64,000 nt of DNA from Coraliomargarita sinensis (GCF_003185655.1 NZ_QHJQ01000002.1:430651-494650), one strand, 5' to 3'. Numbered from the stretch's first letter, positions 53,582 through 63,821 are shown. Notes: generated by a model not told the origin, from the sequence alone. Numbers and translations: made by a program.

Positions 53582-54733
53582 ATGAAAGTATCCAAAATCT
53601 TCGGCTGCGTTCTCAGCCTTCACCTTTGCGTTATCGCCGTGCTGCTCGTGCAGCCAGGTTGCCAGACTGGGCAGCCGCCGACACAGACGCACACGCAGGA
53701 CCGTGCCATGAAGTCGAACGTGCAGGGTGCCTCCCGTACTTCGGAGGGCCTGATCCCGGCCACCCGCGCCGATTCCGGAGCAGGGCTTGATTCGGCCTTC
53801 AATGCCGGCTTCGATGGTGAAACCGAGGACTATTCCACCGACCTCGGCCCGATCAATCCGATCGAGCCCATCAGCAGCGGACAAACCGTGGACGTGGCCG
53901 GTTCGGGTTACGAGACCTACACGGTAAAGAAAGGCGACAATCTCTGGTCCCTGTCCAAGCGCTACAATGTCTCCGTCAACGAGCTTTACGCGGCCAACGG
54001 ATTGGACAAGAACTCCGTCCTTCGTATCGGCCAGCAAATCCAGATTCCAGTCGAAGGCGGCACCGCAACCATTGATCCGGTGACTCCGGAAGTGTATCAA
54101 CCAAGCGGATACAACCAGGCGACCACGAGCTACACTGTAAAGCGCGGCGACACGCTTTCCAAGATCGCCAATCAGTTCGACACCTCGGTCCGTGCGATCA
54201 AAGCGACCAACGGCAAGAGCTCCGATATGATTCGCGTGGGCGAGACACTCACCATCCCGGTTGAAGGTTCCACCGGTTCGACCAGCAGCGGTTCGTCCTC
54301 GGCTTCCGCAACACAGCCTGCGGCCACCACAGCCAGCGGTCCCACCACGACCCACACGGTGAAGGCTGGCGAGTATCCCGCCAAGATTGCCCGGCAGTAT
54401 GGCATGACGACCAGCGAACTTCTTTCCCTGAACGGGATTTCCGACCCGCGCAAGCTGCGCGTCGGCCAGCAGTTGACGGTCAGCGGTTCGGGCAGCGCCG
54501 CCAATGTCGACAGTCGGGTGGAAACCGTGGTTTCGCCGGCTCCGGCGCAACCGGCGACCGTCGCTCCCGCGCAACCGCAACCCACCGTGACGAGCAGCAA
54601 CGAGCCGGTTGAGATCAAGGTGATCGAAGCGGATCCGCTAGTGGAGGGTGAACTGGATGAGCCGGAGGCGGAGTCGGACGACGACGTATTTGGCGGCGCG
54701 GTCGAAATCCCCGTCATTCGTTTGGAGGAATAA
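53582..54733 (+). CDS. Triple-LysM lipoprotein inside the dcw cluster
   Basis: A 383-aa exported protein. A probable lipoprotein signal ends at C27 (VQPGC, a weak lipobox). After an extended linker come three LysM domains: 111-156 (YTVKKGDNLWSLSKRYNVSV), 183-226 (YTVKRGDTLSKIANQFDTSV) and 257-300 (HTVKAGEYPAKIARQYGMTT). A Ser/Thr/Ala-rich linker separates the second and third. The C-terminus is Pro-rich, then acidic. No catalytic domain is present, so it probably binds peptidoglycan and recruits or anchors another factor. Its place between murD and ftsW suggests a septal role. Confidence 0.9.
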   Translation: MKVSKIFGCVLSLHLCVIAVLLVQPGCQTGQPPTQTHTQDRAMKSNVQGASRTSEGLIPATRADSGAGLDSAFNAGFDGETEDYSTDLGPINPIEPISSGQTVDVAGSGYETYTVKKGDNLWSLSKRYNVSVNELYAANGLDKNSVLRIGQQIQIPVEGGTATIDPVTPEVYQPSGYNQATTSYTVKRGDTLSKIANQFDTSVRAIKATNGKSSDMIRVGETLTIPVEGSTGSTSSGSSSASATQPAATTASGPTTTHTVKAGEYPAKIARQYGMTTSELLSLNGISDPRKLRVGQQLTVSGSGSAANVDSRVETVVSPAPAQPATVAPAQPQPTVTSSNEPVEIKVIEADPLVEGELDEPEAESDDDVFGGAVEIPVIRLEE

Positions 54734-54779
54734 TTCTGCCGAATGTTCACGGACTTAAGACGATACAAAGTGTTCCAGG

Positions 54780-55922
54780 ATGAGCGCTCCTCTGGCTTCG
54801 CGTAATCCCCTCAAGCATATTCCGCCTGTCGGCTTCTTTCTCTGCCTGATTGTCTTTGCCCTGACTTTTCTGGGGCTCGTCGTCCTCTTCAGCGCATCGC
54901 AATCGATGCATGACGATCCGACGACGTTACTGCGCAAGCAGCTGATCTGGTTGGTCTTTGCCAGCTTTGCGGGTGGGTTTGCCTTTTTGGTGAACCTCGA
55001 AGCCTTGCGTGATTACGCCTTTATTCTTGGTGGTCTGGCGGTGCTGCTTCTGGTGCTGGTTTTGGTGCCCGGCATTGGCGTCAGGGTGAACGGGGCGCAA
55101 CGTTGGATGGAGTTTGGTTTTATGCGCCTGCAGGTTTCGGAGATTGGTAAGCTCGGTTTGCTCTTCATGCTGGCCCACTATCTGGCGGCCCACCGGCGTG
55201 ATCTGGACCACATTCTGAAAGGCTATCTGGTGCCCTGCGGGATTCTCGCCATCTTTTGCGGTCTGATCATTATCGAGCCGGACTTTGGGACGGCCTTTCT
55301 CTGCGGAGCCGTGGGCGGCATCATGATGTTCCTGGCCGGGGCCCGGCTGAAGTTTCTCATCCCCACCGGCGTACTCGCCCTGGTCACCTTTTCGGTGGCG
55401 GTCTATCACGATCCGGTCCGTCTGCAGCGGATTACCTCGTTTCTGGATGTGGAGGGCAACCGCGGGGACAGCGCCTACCAGTTGTGGCAGGGGATCCTTG
55501 CCTTCGGTGCCGGCGGGCTGCATGGCGTCGGGCTCGGGGCCGGTCGTCAGCAAATGTCTTTTCTGCCCGAAGCCCATACCGACTTTATTTTCGCCATCGT
55601 GGCGGAAGAACTCGGCTTTATTTTTACGGCGGGGGTCGTGCTGCTTTACATGACGCTGTTTTTCATCGGGGTGCTTCAACTCCGCCGTGCGCCCAATCTC
55701 TATCAGTATTTGTTGGTGATGGGTGCCCTGCTTTTCATCACTTTTCAGGCCTTGATCAACATCGGTGTGGTCACGGGAAGCTTGCCGACCAAGGGTATGT
55801 CATTGCCCTTCATTTCCTATGGCGGTTCCAATCTGGTGCTCATGTTTGTTTTAACCGGCATTATCTTGAACGGCTTTCGTTCCTGGGAAATGCCGGCGCT
55901 GCGGGGGCAGCGTGAGATATGA
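54780..55922 (+). CDS. ftsW: Septal SEDS glycosyltransferase FtsW
   Basis: A 380-aa polytopic protein (about ten helices) that polymerises lipid II with its partner FtsI. SEDS hallmarks are GLVVLFSASQSM near the N-terminus, GVRVNGAQRWMEFGFMRLQV, SEIGKLGLLFMLAHYLA, GLHGVGLGAGRQQMSFLPEA, HTDFIFAIVAEELGF, and GVVTGSLPTKGMSLPFISYG. The stop overlaps the murG start as ATGA. Confidence 0.96.
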   Translation: MSAPLASRNPLKHIPPVGFFLCLIVFALTFLGLVVLFSASQSMHDDPTTLLRKQLIWLVFASFAGGFAFLVNLEALRDYAFILGGLAVLLLVLVLVPGIGVRVNGAQRWMEFGFMRLQVSEIGKLGLLFMLAHYLAAHRRDLDHILKGYLVPCGILAIFCGLIIIEPDFGTAFLCGAVGGIMMFLAGARLKFLIPTGVLALVTFSVAVYHDPVRLQRITSFLDVEGNRGDSAYQLWQGILAFGAGGLHGVGLGAGRQQMSFLPEAHTDFIFAIVAEELGFIFTAGVVLLYMTLFFIGVLQLRRAPNLYQYLLVMGALLFITFQALINIGVVTGSLPTKGMSLPFISYGGSNLVLMFVLTGIILNGFRSWEMPALRGQREI

Positions 55923-57049
55923 ACAAGATCCTGATTGCATGCGGCGGTACCGGCGGGCACCTCTCCCCGGGTATTGCGGTGGCGGAAGTGCTGCAGGCGC
56001 GGAAGCACGACTGTCTCTTGCTGATCAGCGAGAAGCAGGTGGACTCACGCCTGGTGGAAAAATACGGACACCTGAATTTTTTGACCGCGCCCGGACGGGC
56101 CTTTACCGGCGGGCTGTTGCAGCGCGTGAAATTTATCGGCAGTCTGCTTTCCAGTTTCCTCTTCGCCCGCAAGTTGCTTCGCGATGAAGCCCCGGAGCTG
56201 GTCCTGCTTTTTGGAGGCTATCTTTCCCTCGGTCTCGGTTTGGCGGCCCGTTTGTCCGGGGTGCCGGTAGCGATGCACGAGGCCAACTGCGTGCCCGGTC
56301 GTTCGACCCGCCTGCTGAAGCACGTGGCCAGTCGTGTGTATTTGCCCGACGGCGTGCGTCTGCGTGGGGTGCCCCCGGGGATTGTTCGATACTACGGCTA
56401 TCCGGTGCGTGATGAGATCAAACACATCCTCAAGGCGGATGCCGCGCGGAAGCTCAAAATCAAAGTCGCGAGTAAGTTGCTCGTGATTATCGGTGGCAGC
56501 CAGGGCGCGAAATCGCTCAATGACTGGGTGACGCAGAATTTTGCCCAGCTCGCGCGGAAGGGGATTTCCGTTTATTGCGTCACCGGTCTGGGGAACAGTT
56601 CTTCCGGCACGATCCACGAGATCGGTCACGACGGCTCGGAGGTGACTGCCACCATGGTGCCGTTTTCCGATCAAATGGGGGATGTGATCTCCGCAGCCGA
56701 CCTGGTGATTTCACGTGCCGGGGCCGGTTCGATTGCCGAGATCATTCGCTGCCGCGCGCCGGCGATTCTGATTCCTTATCCCTATGCGGCCGATGACCAT
56801 CAACATGCCAACGCCAGGATGCACGAACAGCATGGTGCCGGTATGGTGCTGGATCATGACCGCCTGGATACCCTGGCCGATGAAGTCAACGAGCTGATTT
56901 TCAACGACGCTTTGCTGGCCAAATTCAAGCTGAACATGGAACGCCTCGACCGGTTCAACTCCAGTGAGCGAATCGCCTCCGACCTGGAGTCGCTTTGTGA
57001 AGACTATGTCCTGGCAAGGACGCAACCCGAACCGGAGGACAAGGTATGA
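55919..57049 (+). CDS. murG: UDP-GlcNAc:lipid I N-acetylglucosaminyltransferase
   Basis: A 376-aa GT-B glycosyltransferase making lipid II at the inner membrane. ILIACGGTGGHLSPGIAVAE is the first G-loop, followed by LLFGGYLSLGLGLAARLSG and AMHEANCVPGRSTRLL. VIIGGSQGAKSLND opens the C-domain. ISRAGAGSIAEIIRCRAPAI contains the UDP-GlcNAc-binding region, and LIPYPYAADDHQHANARM is the usual family run. It overlaps ftsW and murC-murB by 4 bp each. Confidence 0.96.
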   Translation: MNKILIACGGTGGHLSPGIAVAEVLQARKHDCLLLISEKQVDSRLVEKYGHLNFLTAPGRAFTGGLLQRVKFIGSLLSSFLFARKLLRDEAPELVLLFGGYLSLGLGLAARLSGVPVAMHEANCVPGRSTRLLKHVASRVYLPDGVRLRGVPPGIVRYYGYPVRDEIKHILKADAARKLKIKVASKLLVIIGGSQGAKSLNDWVTQNFAQLARKGISVYCVTGLGNSSSGTIHEIGHDGSEVTATMVPFSDQMGDVISAADLVISRAGAGSIAEIIRCRAPAILIPYPYAADDHQHANARMHEQHGAGMVLDHDRLDTLADEVNELIFNDALLAKFKLNMERLDRFNSSERIASDLESLCEDYVLARTQPEPEDKV

Positions 57050-59253
57050 GCGCAGCGGGTGAGCCACGTTATCTCTTTCTCGGTGTCGGGGGCATGGGTA
57101 TGGCTCCGCTTGCCTGCTGGATGTCGAGCGCGGGATATTCCATCACCGGGCACGATGCCTGTTTGCAGGAGGAGGTGCGCCAGCATCTTGAGGCCAGCGG
57201 CGTGACCCTGCGCGACTTCGTCTTTCCGGAGCAACTGGGGGAGTTTACGACCGTCGTCTATTCCAGTGCGGTGCGTGCCGGTCACCCCGTGCTCGATGCG
57301 GCCCGGTCACTTGGTCTGGATTGCCTTCGCCGCGGCGAGATGCTGGCCCGAATGGCCGAAGGTTTGAGGTTGGTCGCCGTCATCGGCAGCCACGGTAAGA
57401 CCACCACGACCGGCATGATTGCCTATGCGCTGCAGCGGCAGGGGATCGAGGCGAATTACATTCTCGGTGGTTTGTTTGCCGATACCTCCCTGGCTCCGAG
57501 TCGATATTCGAAGAGCCCCTGGTTGGTGGCGGAGATCGATGAGAGTGATGGCACGATCGAAAACTTTTCTCCGGAACACACGCTGGTGTTGAACCTCGAT
57601 TGGGACCATGCCGATTATTACGGCAAGGCGGCCCAACTGGAGACGGCCTTTACCGATCTGAGCCTGAGGACACGGCAGACGGTTCTGCTTCCGGATGGCA
57701 TGGACTTGAAGGGCTTGGATGAAGCCAAGGTCGTCCGCTATGCCTCCAGCCCGGAGCAGGACTTCAATACCAATAATGCCCGTGCCGCTTTCGCCGCACT
57801 GGCCTGCGTGTCCAACAATTTACCGGAAGACGTGCTGGAAGACTTTCCGGGCATCGCGCGTCGTCAGGAACTATTGCTCGATCGGGAGGGCCTCACCGTG
57901 ATCGAAGATTACGCCCACCACCCGACGGAGATTGGCGCGTTGATGCAAAACCTCCGCGAACGGGCGAGCTCGCGCCAGTTGCTGGTGGTCTTTCAACCCC
58001 ATCGTTTCAGCCGCACCCGCCAGTTCAAAGAAGGCTTTGCCGCCACGCTCTCCGAGGCGGATGCCTGCTACCTCCTGCCGGTTTATGCCGCGCATGAGCC
58101 ACTGGTCGAGGGCGGGGAATTGGCGGACATGGTGGATGTTTTTAAAGATTCGGAGCCGGTCGTCCTAGAGTCGGGGCTGGCCGGGCTGAAACAGGTCAAC
58201 CAGGCGGCGATGTCCCGGCCGGCGTTACTGGCCTTCATCGGCGCGGGTGATATCGAGGACTTTGCGGCGGCCAGTGTGGCCTTGCTGCGTGAACCGGACT
58301 CGGTCGATGGGGCCTGCCTGGGGTTCCTGGAGGAGCGCCTCTCGCCCGAGGCGAAGATCAAGCTCAATGAGCCGCTGGCCAACAAGACCACCATGCGGAT
58401 CGGCGGACCGGCCCGGATCTATGCCGAGCCGGCGAGCTTCGCGGATCTCCAGCAACTGCTCAAGGCGGCCCAGCTCTTTGCCTTGGATTATTTTTGCATC
58501 GGCCGGGGCTCCAATTTGCTGGTGGCGGATGAAGGCTTCGATGGCCTGGTCATTCGTTTCTCCGCGCCAGCATGGCGCAGGGTGGAAACCCTGGGGGCAG
58601 GCCGGATCTGGGCGGCCGCCGGCGGACGTTTGAAAGAAATTTGCGGCTTTGCCGCCAAGGCGGGCCTGGCCGGATTTGAATTTCTGGAAGGGATTCCCGG
58701 TGCCGTGGGCGGGGCGCTTCGAATGAACGCCGGCGCCATGGGGAGCTGGATGTTCGATGTGGTCGAGCGGGTTCAGTTTATCGATGCGAACGGTCATTAT
58801 CAGGACTGGCCCAGGGAAAAGTTTCACTTCGGCTACCGCCGGGTCGAAGAAATCAGCCGGGGAATTGCTCTGGGCGCGGTGTTGAAGAGCCCGGAGAGTG
58901 AAGAAGAATCCTCCATTCGCAGCCGGATCGACAGCTACTCGACCACCCGCAAGGAAAGCCAGCCGCGTGGGCCCAGTGCCGGCTGTATCTTTAAAAATCC
59001 GGAAGGCAGCTATGCGGGTAAACTGATCGATGAGCACGGGCTCAAGGGCATGCGCGTGGGCGCTGCCGAAGTGTCGGCGGTGCACGGCAACTTTATCGTC
59101 AATCAGGGCGGGGCCACCGCCGGCGATGTCATTGAACTGGTCCGGCGAATTCGGGCCAAGGTGAAGGCCGAATCCGGCTACGACCTGGAACCGGAGGTGT
59201 TGCTGGTCGGTCGTAGCTGGCCGGAAGTGTTGAAGGAGGGCGCCGATGTCTGA
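57046..59253 (+). CDS. Fused UDP-MurNAc:L-alanine ligase / UDP-MurNAc dehydrogenase (MurC-MurB)
   Basis: A 735-aa protein joining two Mur enzymes. MurC (about 1-425): YLFLGVGGMGMAPLACWM, VIGSHGKTTTTGMIAYA (ATP loop), AEIDESDGTIENFSPEH, VIEDYAHHPTEIGAL and FQPHRFSRT. MurB (about 440-735): NKTTMRIGGPARIYAEP, FCIGRGSNLLVADEGFDG, LEGIPGAVGGALRMNAGAMG and PSAGCIFKNPEGSYAGKLID. The MurB proton donor, Ser in GSxFKNP of most enzymes, is Cys647 here. Fusion ties the NADPH-dependent formation of UDP-MurNAc to the next step. It starts by ATGA overlap with murG and overlaps ddl by 8 bp. Confidence 0.95.
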   Translation: MSAAGEPRYLFLGVGGMGMAPLACWMSSAGYSITGHDACLQEEVRQHLEASGVTLRDFVFPEQLGEFTTVVYSSAVRAGHPVLDAARSLGLDCLRRGEMLARMAEGLRLVAVIGSHGKTTTTGMIAYALQRQGIEANYILGGLFADTSLAPSRYSKSPWLVAEIDESDGTIENFSPEHTLVLNLDWDHADYYGKAAQLETAFTDLSLRTRQTVLLPDGMDLKGLDEAKVVRYASSPEQDFNTNNARAAFAALACVSNNLPEDVLEDFPGIARRQELLLDREGLTVIEDYAHHPTEIGALMQNLRERASSRQLLVVFQPHRFSRTRQFKEGFAATLSEADACYLLPVYAAHEPLVEGGELADMVDVFKDSEPVVLESGLAGLKQVNQAAMSRPALLAFIGAGDIEDFAAASVALLREPDSVDGACLGFLEERLSPEAKIKLNEPLANKTTMRIGGPARIYAEPASFADLQQLLKAAQLFALDYFCIGRGSNLLVADEGFDGLVIRFSAPAWRRVETLGAGRIWAAAGGRLKEICGFAAKAGLAGFEFLEGIPGAVGGALRMNAGAMGSWMFDVVERVQFIDANGHYQDWPREKFHFGYRRVEEISRGIALGAVLKSPESEEESSIRSRIDSYSTTRKESQPRGPSAGCIFKNPEGSYAGKLIDEHGLKGMRVGAAEVSAVHGNFIVNQGGATAGDVIELVRRIRAKVKAESGYDLEPEVLLVGRSWPEVLKEGADV

Positions 59254-60184
59254 TCCGGTAAAAATACTTATTTTGCACGGTGGTACCAGCAAAGAGCGGG
59301 AAGTGTCACTCGCGAGTGGCCGGGCCGTGGCTGATGCGCTCGAGCTCAGGCACACGGTTGAGCTGGTACGCCTCGATCAGGATTCTTTACCGGACGGTAT
59401 CCAGTCTGCGGATACGGTGGTATTTCCTGCGCTGCATGGTACATTCGGTGAGGATGGGCAGTTGCAGGCTCTACTTGATGCCGCCGGAGTCGAGTATTGT
59501 GGCAGCGGCGCCGCGGCCAGTCGTTTATGCATGGACAAGGTCGCGGCCAAGGTCGTCGCCCGGGAGCAAGGGGTGCCGACGCCGGACTGGATGACTTTCG
59601 ATGCCGAGGGGAAACCGCTGGCGGATGATGTGATTGCGCAGCTCGGACCTTCGCTGGTGGTGAAACCGGTGGATCAGGGCAGCAGTGTGGGCCTGCACTT
59701 CAGCGACCATCGCTCGGCACTGGGAGTGGCGCTTTCCCAGGTGCATCGCGGAAAGTGGCTCATCGAGCAACGCATCACCGGGCGTGAATTGACGGTCGGT
59801 CTGCTTGAGGGCAAGGCCATGGGTGTCGTCGAGATTGTCAGCTCCAGCGGTGTTTACGATTACCAGGCCAAATACACCCCGGGCTCGACCGAATATCTTT
59901 ATCCCGCCAAGTTGAAACCGGATATCAAAGCGCACATTCAGCGCTACGCCGAGCGGCTCTTTGCCGCCTGCGGGTGCCGCGATTTTGCCCGGGTCGATTT
60001 TCTATTGGACGGAGAGTCTCTTTACTTCCTTGAGATCAATACCTTGCCCGGGCTTACCACGACCAGTTTGTTGCCCAAGAGTGCATCCTGTGCGGGCTAC
60101 GATTTTGAGATGCTGGCGGAAGCGCTTGTCGCTCCTGCGGTGAAGCGTTTACTCTCGGCCGGAAATGGGGAGGAAGCTCCATGA
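59246..60184 (+). CDS. ddl: D-alanine:D-alanine ligase
   Basis: A 312-aa ATP-grasp enzyme supplying the dipeptide used by MurF. KILILHGGTSKEREVSLASG, VFPALHGTFGEDGQLQALLD, SRLCMDKVAAKVVA, LVVKPVDQGSSVGLHF, YDYQAKYTPGSTEY and LYFLEINTLPGLTTTSLLPK cover the substrate, ATP and metal sites. It overlaps murC-murB by 8 bp and ftsQ by 4 bp. Confidence 0.96.
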   Translation: MSDPVKILILHGGTSKEREVSLASGRAVADALELRHTVELVRLDQDSLPDGIQSADTVVFPALHGTFGEDGQLQALLDAAGVEYCGSGAAASRLCMDKVAAKVVAREQGVPTPDWMTFDAEGKPLADDVIAQLGPSLVVKPVDQGSSVGLHFSDHRSALGVALSQVHRGKWLIEQRITGRELTVGLLEGKAMGVVEIVSSSGVYDYQAKYTPGSTEYLYPAKLKPDIKAHIQRYAERLFAACGCRDFARVDFLLDGESLYFLEINTLPGLTTTSLLPKSASCAGYDFEMLAEALVAPAVKRLLSAGNGEEAP

Positions 60185-61119
60185 TCGGTGGTAAAAAAAA
60201 TAAAGGGAGTAGTTCGGCGACCGGCTCACAGAGCTGGCGGGAGCTGGCCGGCACACCCAGACGAAAACGGGTGAACTCACCCCAGGCCAAAAAGCGTCGA
60301 CAGGCCAAGATCCTCAAACTACTGGCGGTGGTTCTAGTCCTGGCGGGGCTGATCGGCCTGGGCTTCTGGATACGATCGCTGATCAAAGACCGCGCTGAGC
60401 CGATCCAAATCAGTACACCCTCGCGCGAGATCGAGCAGATTATTTTTCAGACGGACGGCGTCTTACCCGATGCCTGGCTCGGTACGGTCATTCAGTTGGG
60501 GAAGGGGACGACCATGATGGAGGTCGATATTCATGCCATGAAGCAGGCCCTTGAGGAGGAAGCCCAGGTGGTTTCCGCCTCGGTGGAACGGGTCTTTCCG
60601 GGCTCGTTGAAGATTTCCGTCAAGGAGCACCATCCCGTGCTGCGAATTGCGGTGCAAGGGGCCTCGGGCAAACCGGTGCAGCGCATCGTGGCCCGCGACG
60701 GGACGATCTACGAGGGGATCGGCTACAAAAAGGCGACCCTGCGGGCCTTACCCTTTGTCGAGCCTTTCCGGCACAGCAATGGCAGTATTCGCCCCATGCA
60801 GGGTATCGAGCAGGTGGCCGTTTTGCTCGACTCGGCCCGTCGCAAACAACCGGAATTTTTCCGCACCTGGAAAGTGGTTTCGCTCAAGCACTACTCGGGG
60901 AACCCCACGCTCTCCGGCGAGGTGATCGAAGTGCGCAGCAGTTATGTGCCGCGCATCATCTTTGGCGCCTCCACGGATTTCTCCCAACAACTCGACCGCC
61001 TCAAGGTCATTCTCGAGTATGTGCGCGCCAAGGGAAATCCATCGATGAAACGGATCGATCTTTCTTTACGCGGCTCGGCTGCCGTGCAGTTTAGCAGTGG
61101 TCGAATCAGTAGCTTTTAA
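60181..61119 (+). CDS. ftsQ: FtsQ/DivIB-like division protein
   Basis: A 312-aa bitopic protein. The cytoplasmic part is basic (RRKRVNSPQAKKRRQAK). The membrane helix is at about 42-62 (LLAVVLVLAGLIGLGFWI). Then follow a POTRA-like domain (about 85-165, MMEVDIHAMKQALEEEAQVV, VFPGSLKISVKEHHPVLRI) and the FtsQ beta domain. Sequence similarity is low, as usual; the topology and the place between ddl and ftsA decide the call. It overlaps ddl by 4 bp. Confidence 0.88.
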   Translation: MIGGKKNKGSSSATGSQSWRELAGTPRRKRVNSPQAKKRRQAKILKLLAVVLVLAGLIGLGFWIRSLIKDRAEPIQISTPSREIEQIIFQTDGVLPDAWLGTVIQLGKGTTMMEVDIHAMKQALEEEAQVVSASVERVFPGSLKISVKEHHPVLRIAVQGASGKPVQRIVARDGTIYEGIGYKKATLRALPFVEPFRHSNGSIRPMQGIEQVAVLLDSARRKQPEFFRTWKVVSLKHYSGNPTLSGEVIEVRSSYVPRIIFGASTDFSQQLDRLKVILEYVRAKGNPSMKRIDLSLRGSAAVQFSSGRISSF

Positions 61120-61152
61120 AAGATGTCTTTCCATTCCAACAATTCAGCCTGA

Positions 61153-62367
61153 ATGAGTGAATCGAGAGTAGTTGGCGCTGTCGAAATCGGGACCTCGAAA
61201 GTCGTGGTGCTCCTGGGGGAGATTATCGGCGACGAAGGCCTGAATATTATCGGCCACTGTGTCGGCTCCTCCAAAGGGGTGAAGAAGGGCGAGATCCAGG
61301 ATCTCAATGCCGCCAGCGACTGTGTGCACGCCGCGATCATGAAGGCGGAGAAAAGCGCCCAGTCGCGCATCGACGAAGTCTATCTGGCCCAGACCGGCAG
61401 CCATCTGGAGGGAAATTTCAACGTCGGCGGCACCAACGTCAGCTCATCGGATAATATTGTCCGGCAGATCGATGTCGATCAGGCCAAGGAGGACGCCAAG
61501 CGTCGCAAACTCCCGCCCAGCCGCACCTACATCCACCACATCCAGAACCCTTTCGCTATCGACGGCCATCAGGTGGAGAGCCCGCTCTCCCACGAAGGCC
61601 GGCAGCTGCAGGTCGGCTACTGGTCCGTTCACGGTGACAGCCATAAAGTGAGCGACAGCCTCCGCGTGATTCAGGGCATCGATCTCGACGTGAGTGACAT
61701 GATTATTTCCAGCATCGCTTCCGGGGCGGTGCTGCTGGAGGACTCCGAGAAGGAAAACGGCGCTCTGGTCATCGATATCGGGGGCGGCACCACCGATTAT
61801 GTGCTTTATCGCAAAGGTTACATCGTGAAAACCGGCGTCATCCCGGTCGGCGGAGACCATATTACCAACGATCTCAGCATCGGCTTGCGGGTCGGGCGCA
61901 AGAGTGCGGAAGAATTTAAGGTGAAAAACGGCCGCGCCTACTACGACAGCGCCGACCGCGACGAAAAAGTCTGGCTCTTTGGCGATCTTACCATCGGCGA
62001 CCGCGAATACCCGCTCGCGGCCATCACCAAAATTATCGAAGCCCGCGTCTCCGAAATCTTCAGCATAATCAAGGATCAACTCGAGGAAGCCGAACTTTAC
62101 GAACCGGCCGACATCGCGTCCGGTGTCGTGCTCACGGGGGGCACCGCCCAGCTGGCGGGCATCGACGAAGCCGCCCAGCGTAATCTCGGTCTGGATGCGC
62201 GCGTCTCCGAGGGGCCGCTCGACGTGACTGCGGAGCTCCGCCACCCCGGCTACAGCACGGCGCTGGGGCTGCTGCACTACGCCCTCACCGGACAGGAGGA
62301 CAAACGGCAGGCCGCCAAGCCCAATAACCTTTTCCGTAAACTCACCGGACTGCTCAATTTCGATTAA
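61153..62367 (+). CDS. ftsA: Cell division actin-like ATPase FtsA
   Basis: A 404-aa actin-fold protein that tethers FtsZ to the membrane. [20 protein letters not shown] is phosphate loop 1, [19 protein letters not shown] is phosphate loop 2, and [18 protein letters not shown] is the adenosine loop. The SHTM-like 1C subdomain is present ([14 protein letters not shown]). The C-terminus ends in a candidate amphipathic helix ([13 protein letters not shown]). ftsZ starts immediately after its stop codon. Confidence 0.95.
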   Translation: MSESRVVGAVEIGTSKVVVLLGEIIGDEGLNIIGHCVGSSKGVKKGEIQDLNAASDCVHAAIMKAEKSAQSRIDEVYLAQTGSHLEGNFNVGGTNVSSSDNIVRQIDVDQAKEDAKRRKLPPSRTYIHHIQNPFAIDGHQVESPLSHEGRQLQVGYWSVHGDSHKVSDSLRVIQGIDLDVSDMIISSIASGAVLLEDSEKENGALVIDIGGGTTDYVLYRKGYIVKTGVIPVGGDHITNDLSIGLRVGRKSAEEFKVKNGRAYYDSADRDEKVWLFGDLTIGDREYPLAAITKIIEARVSEIFSIIKDQLEEAELYEPADIASGVVLTGGTAQLAGIDEAAQRNLGLDARVSEGPLDVTAELRHPGYSTALGLLHYALTGQEDKRQAAKPNNLFRKLTGLLNFD

Positions 62368-63651
62368 GTGAACCAGACAGCTGACAGTTTATTCAACCAA
62401 CAATCGGGCACCGACGAACTGAAGATCAAGATTGTCGGGGTCGGCGGGGCCGGCACCAACGCGGTGGACGGCCTCCGGCTCGATGATCTGGGCGATGCAG
62501 GCAGGGTGCAACTCGCTGCCATTAATACCGATGCCCAGGCGCTCGCCAATTCGCCGATCGCGGAGAAGCTCGTCATCGGCCGCTCCGTCACCCGCGGCCT
62601 CGGTGCCGGCGGTGAGATCGAGATCGGTAGAAAGGCCGCCGAGGCCGACCGCGATGCCATCGCCCGGCTGATCGGGGATATGGATCTGATCATACTCGTG
62701 GTCGGGCTGGGGGGCGGCACCGGCAGCGCCGCCGCCAATGTTGTCGCGGAAGTTGCGGCCAAAACCCAGGCGCTCGTCCTGGCCTTTGCCACGCTGCCTT
62801 TCTCCTTCGAAGGCAGCCGCCGCAAGCAGATCGCGGAAGAGAGCGTAGGCGAGCTCCGTCAGCTCGTGCACGGCCTCATCCCTTTGCCCAATGATGTCCT
62901 CCTGCAGGAAGGGGAGGAAGACACCTCCGTGCTCAACGCATTTGCCGTGGCCGACCGCTGGATCGGGCGCGGGGTTAACTCCCTCTGCGCCATGCTGCTC
63001 AAAACGGGCCTGATCAATCAGGATATCAGTTCCGTACGCTCCGTCTTCAACGACAGGGGAGGGCGCACTATTTTCGGCACCGGCTCCGCCAGCGGTGGTG
63101 ACTACGTCAAGGACGCCCTCGATGAGCTCTTCATTTGCCCGCTGCTGCACATGGGCGATCGCCCCGCCCAGCTGGATCGCATCCTCGTCAATATTGTCGG
63201 CGGCACAGACCTCGGCATCGCCAAGGTCAACGAGGTGATGTCGGTCGTTTCCAAGCGCTTCAACTCACGCGATGACATCGTTTTCGGTGCCGTGATCGAC
63301 GAGAGTCGTTCGACCTCGCTGGAAATCTGCGTGCTCGGTAAGGCCGGTATCGAAGCCAAGCCGGTGCTCCCACCCAAGGCCGATCCCGCAGCCGCTCCCG
63401 CACCTGCCGAAGGGCTCAACCTCGAGCCTGCCATCGCCCAGGATGACAAGCCGCCCCGACCGGTGCACCAGTCCAAACTCGGCCGCAAAAAGAAAAAGGT
63501 CCACGACGCCGATCAGGAGGAATTCCTCTTCGTCGATACCAACGCCCAGCGCGGCTACTTCGACAAGACCGACCGCAACCTCTACAACGAAGAAGATCTC
63601 GATGTGCCCACCTTCATGCGGCGAGGCATTAAGATTAAGATCAAGGTTTAG
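62368..63651 (+). CDS. ftsZ: Cell division tubulin-like GTPase FtsZ
   Basis: A 427-aa protein with a GTG start directly after the ftsA stop. [16 protein letters not shown] is the first nucleotide loop (often GGGGGNAV in other phyla). [20 protein letters not shown] is the tubulin signature, with one substitution from [26 protein letters not shown] and [16 protein letters not shown] continue the fold. A Pro/Ala- and Lys-rich linker (about 325-385) leads to a conserved C-terminal peptide, [16 protein letters not shown], for FtsA binding. It is the last gene of the cluster. Confidence 0.96.
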   Translation: MNQTADSLFNQQSGTDELKIKIVGVGGAGTNAVDGLRLDDLGDAGRVQLAAINTDAQALANSPIAEKLVIGRSVTRGLGAGGEIEIGRKAAEADRDAIARLIGDMDLIILVVGLGGGTGSAAANVVAEVAAKTQALVLAFATLPFSFEGSRRKQIAEESVGELRQLVHGLIPLPNDVLLQEGEEDTSVLNAFAVADRWIGRGVNSLCAMLLKTGLINQDISSVRSVFNDRGGRTIFGTGSASGGDYVKDALDELFICPLLHMGDRPAQLDRILVNIVGGTDLGIAKVNEVMSVVSKRFNSRDDIVFGAVIDESRSTSLEICVLGKAGIEAKPVLPPKADPAAAPAPAEGLNLEPAIAQDDKPPRPVHQSKLGRKKKKVHDADQEEFLFVDTNAQRGYFDKTDRNLYNEEDLDVPTFMRRGIKIKIKV

Positions 63652-63730
63652 GACAGAGGCCAGAAGCCAGAAGACAGAAGACAGGGGGCAGGGGCCAAAA
63701 GTCAGAGACCAGAGGAAGGAAGGTAGAGGT
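63652..63730 (+). repeat. Purine-rich degenerate CCAGAAG/GACAGAAG repeat
   Basis: Starting right after the ftsZ stop, short units such as GCCAGAA, GACAGAAGACAG and GTCAGAGACCAGAG recur with a period of about 7 nt. No ORF fits. An 8-bp inverted repeat (ATCATCCG at 63788-63795, CGGATGAT at 63805-63812) follows before the recombinase stop. Confidence 0.55.
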
Positions 63731-63821
63731 TGGTGTGCGTCTGGCTGACTTATCCTAAGTGCTGTAGCTCCACTTCAATTTAGTCGCATCATCCGGTCGT
63801 CAGACGGATGATACGCTGCCC

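Noticed and set aside
63788..63812. attC-like palindrome downstream of the recombinase
   Set aside because: The 8-bp arms lack the expected core-site GTTRRRY/RYYYAAC pairs and lie on the wrong side of the gene for a cassette array.
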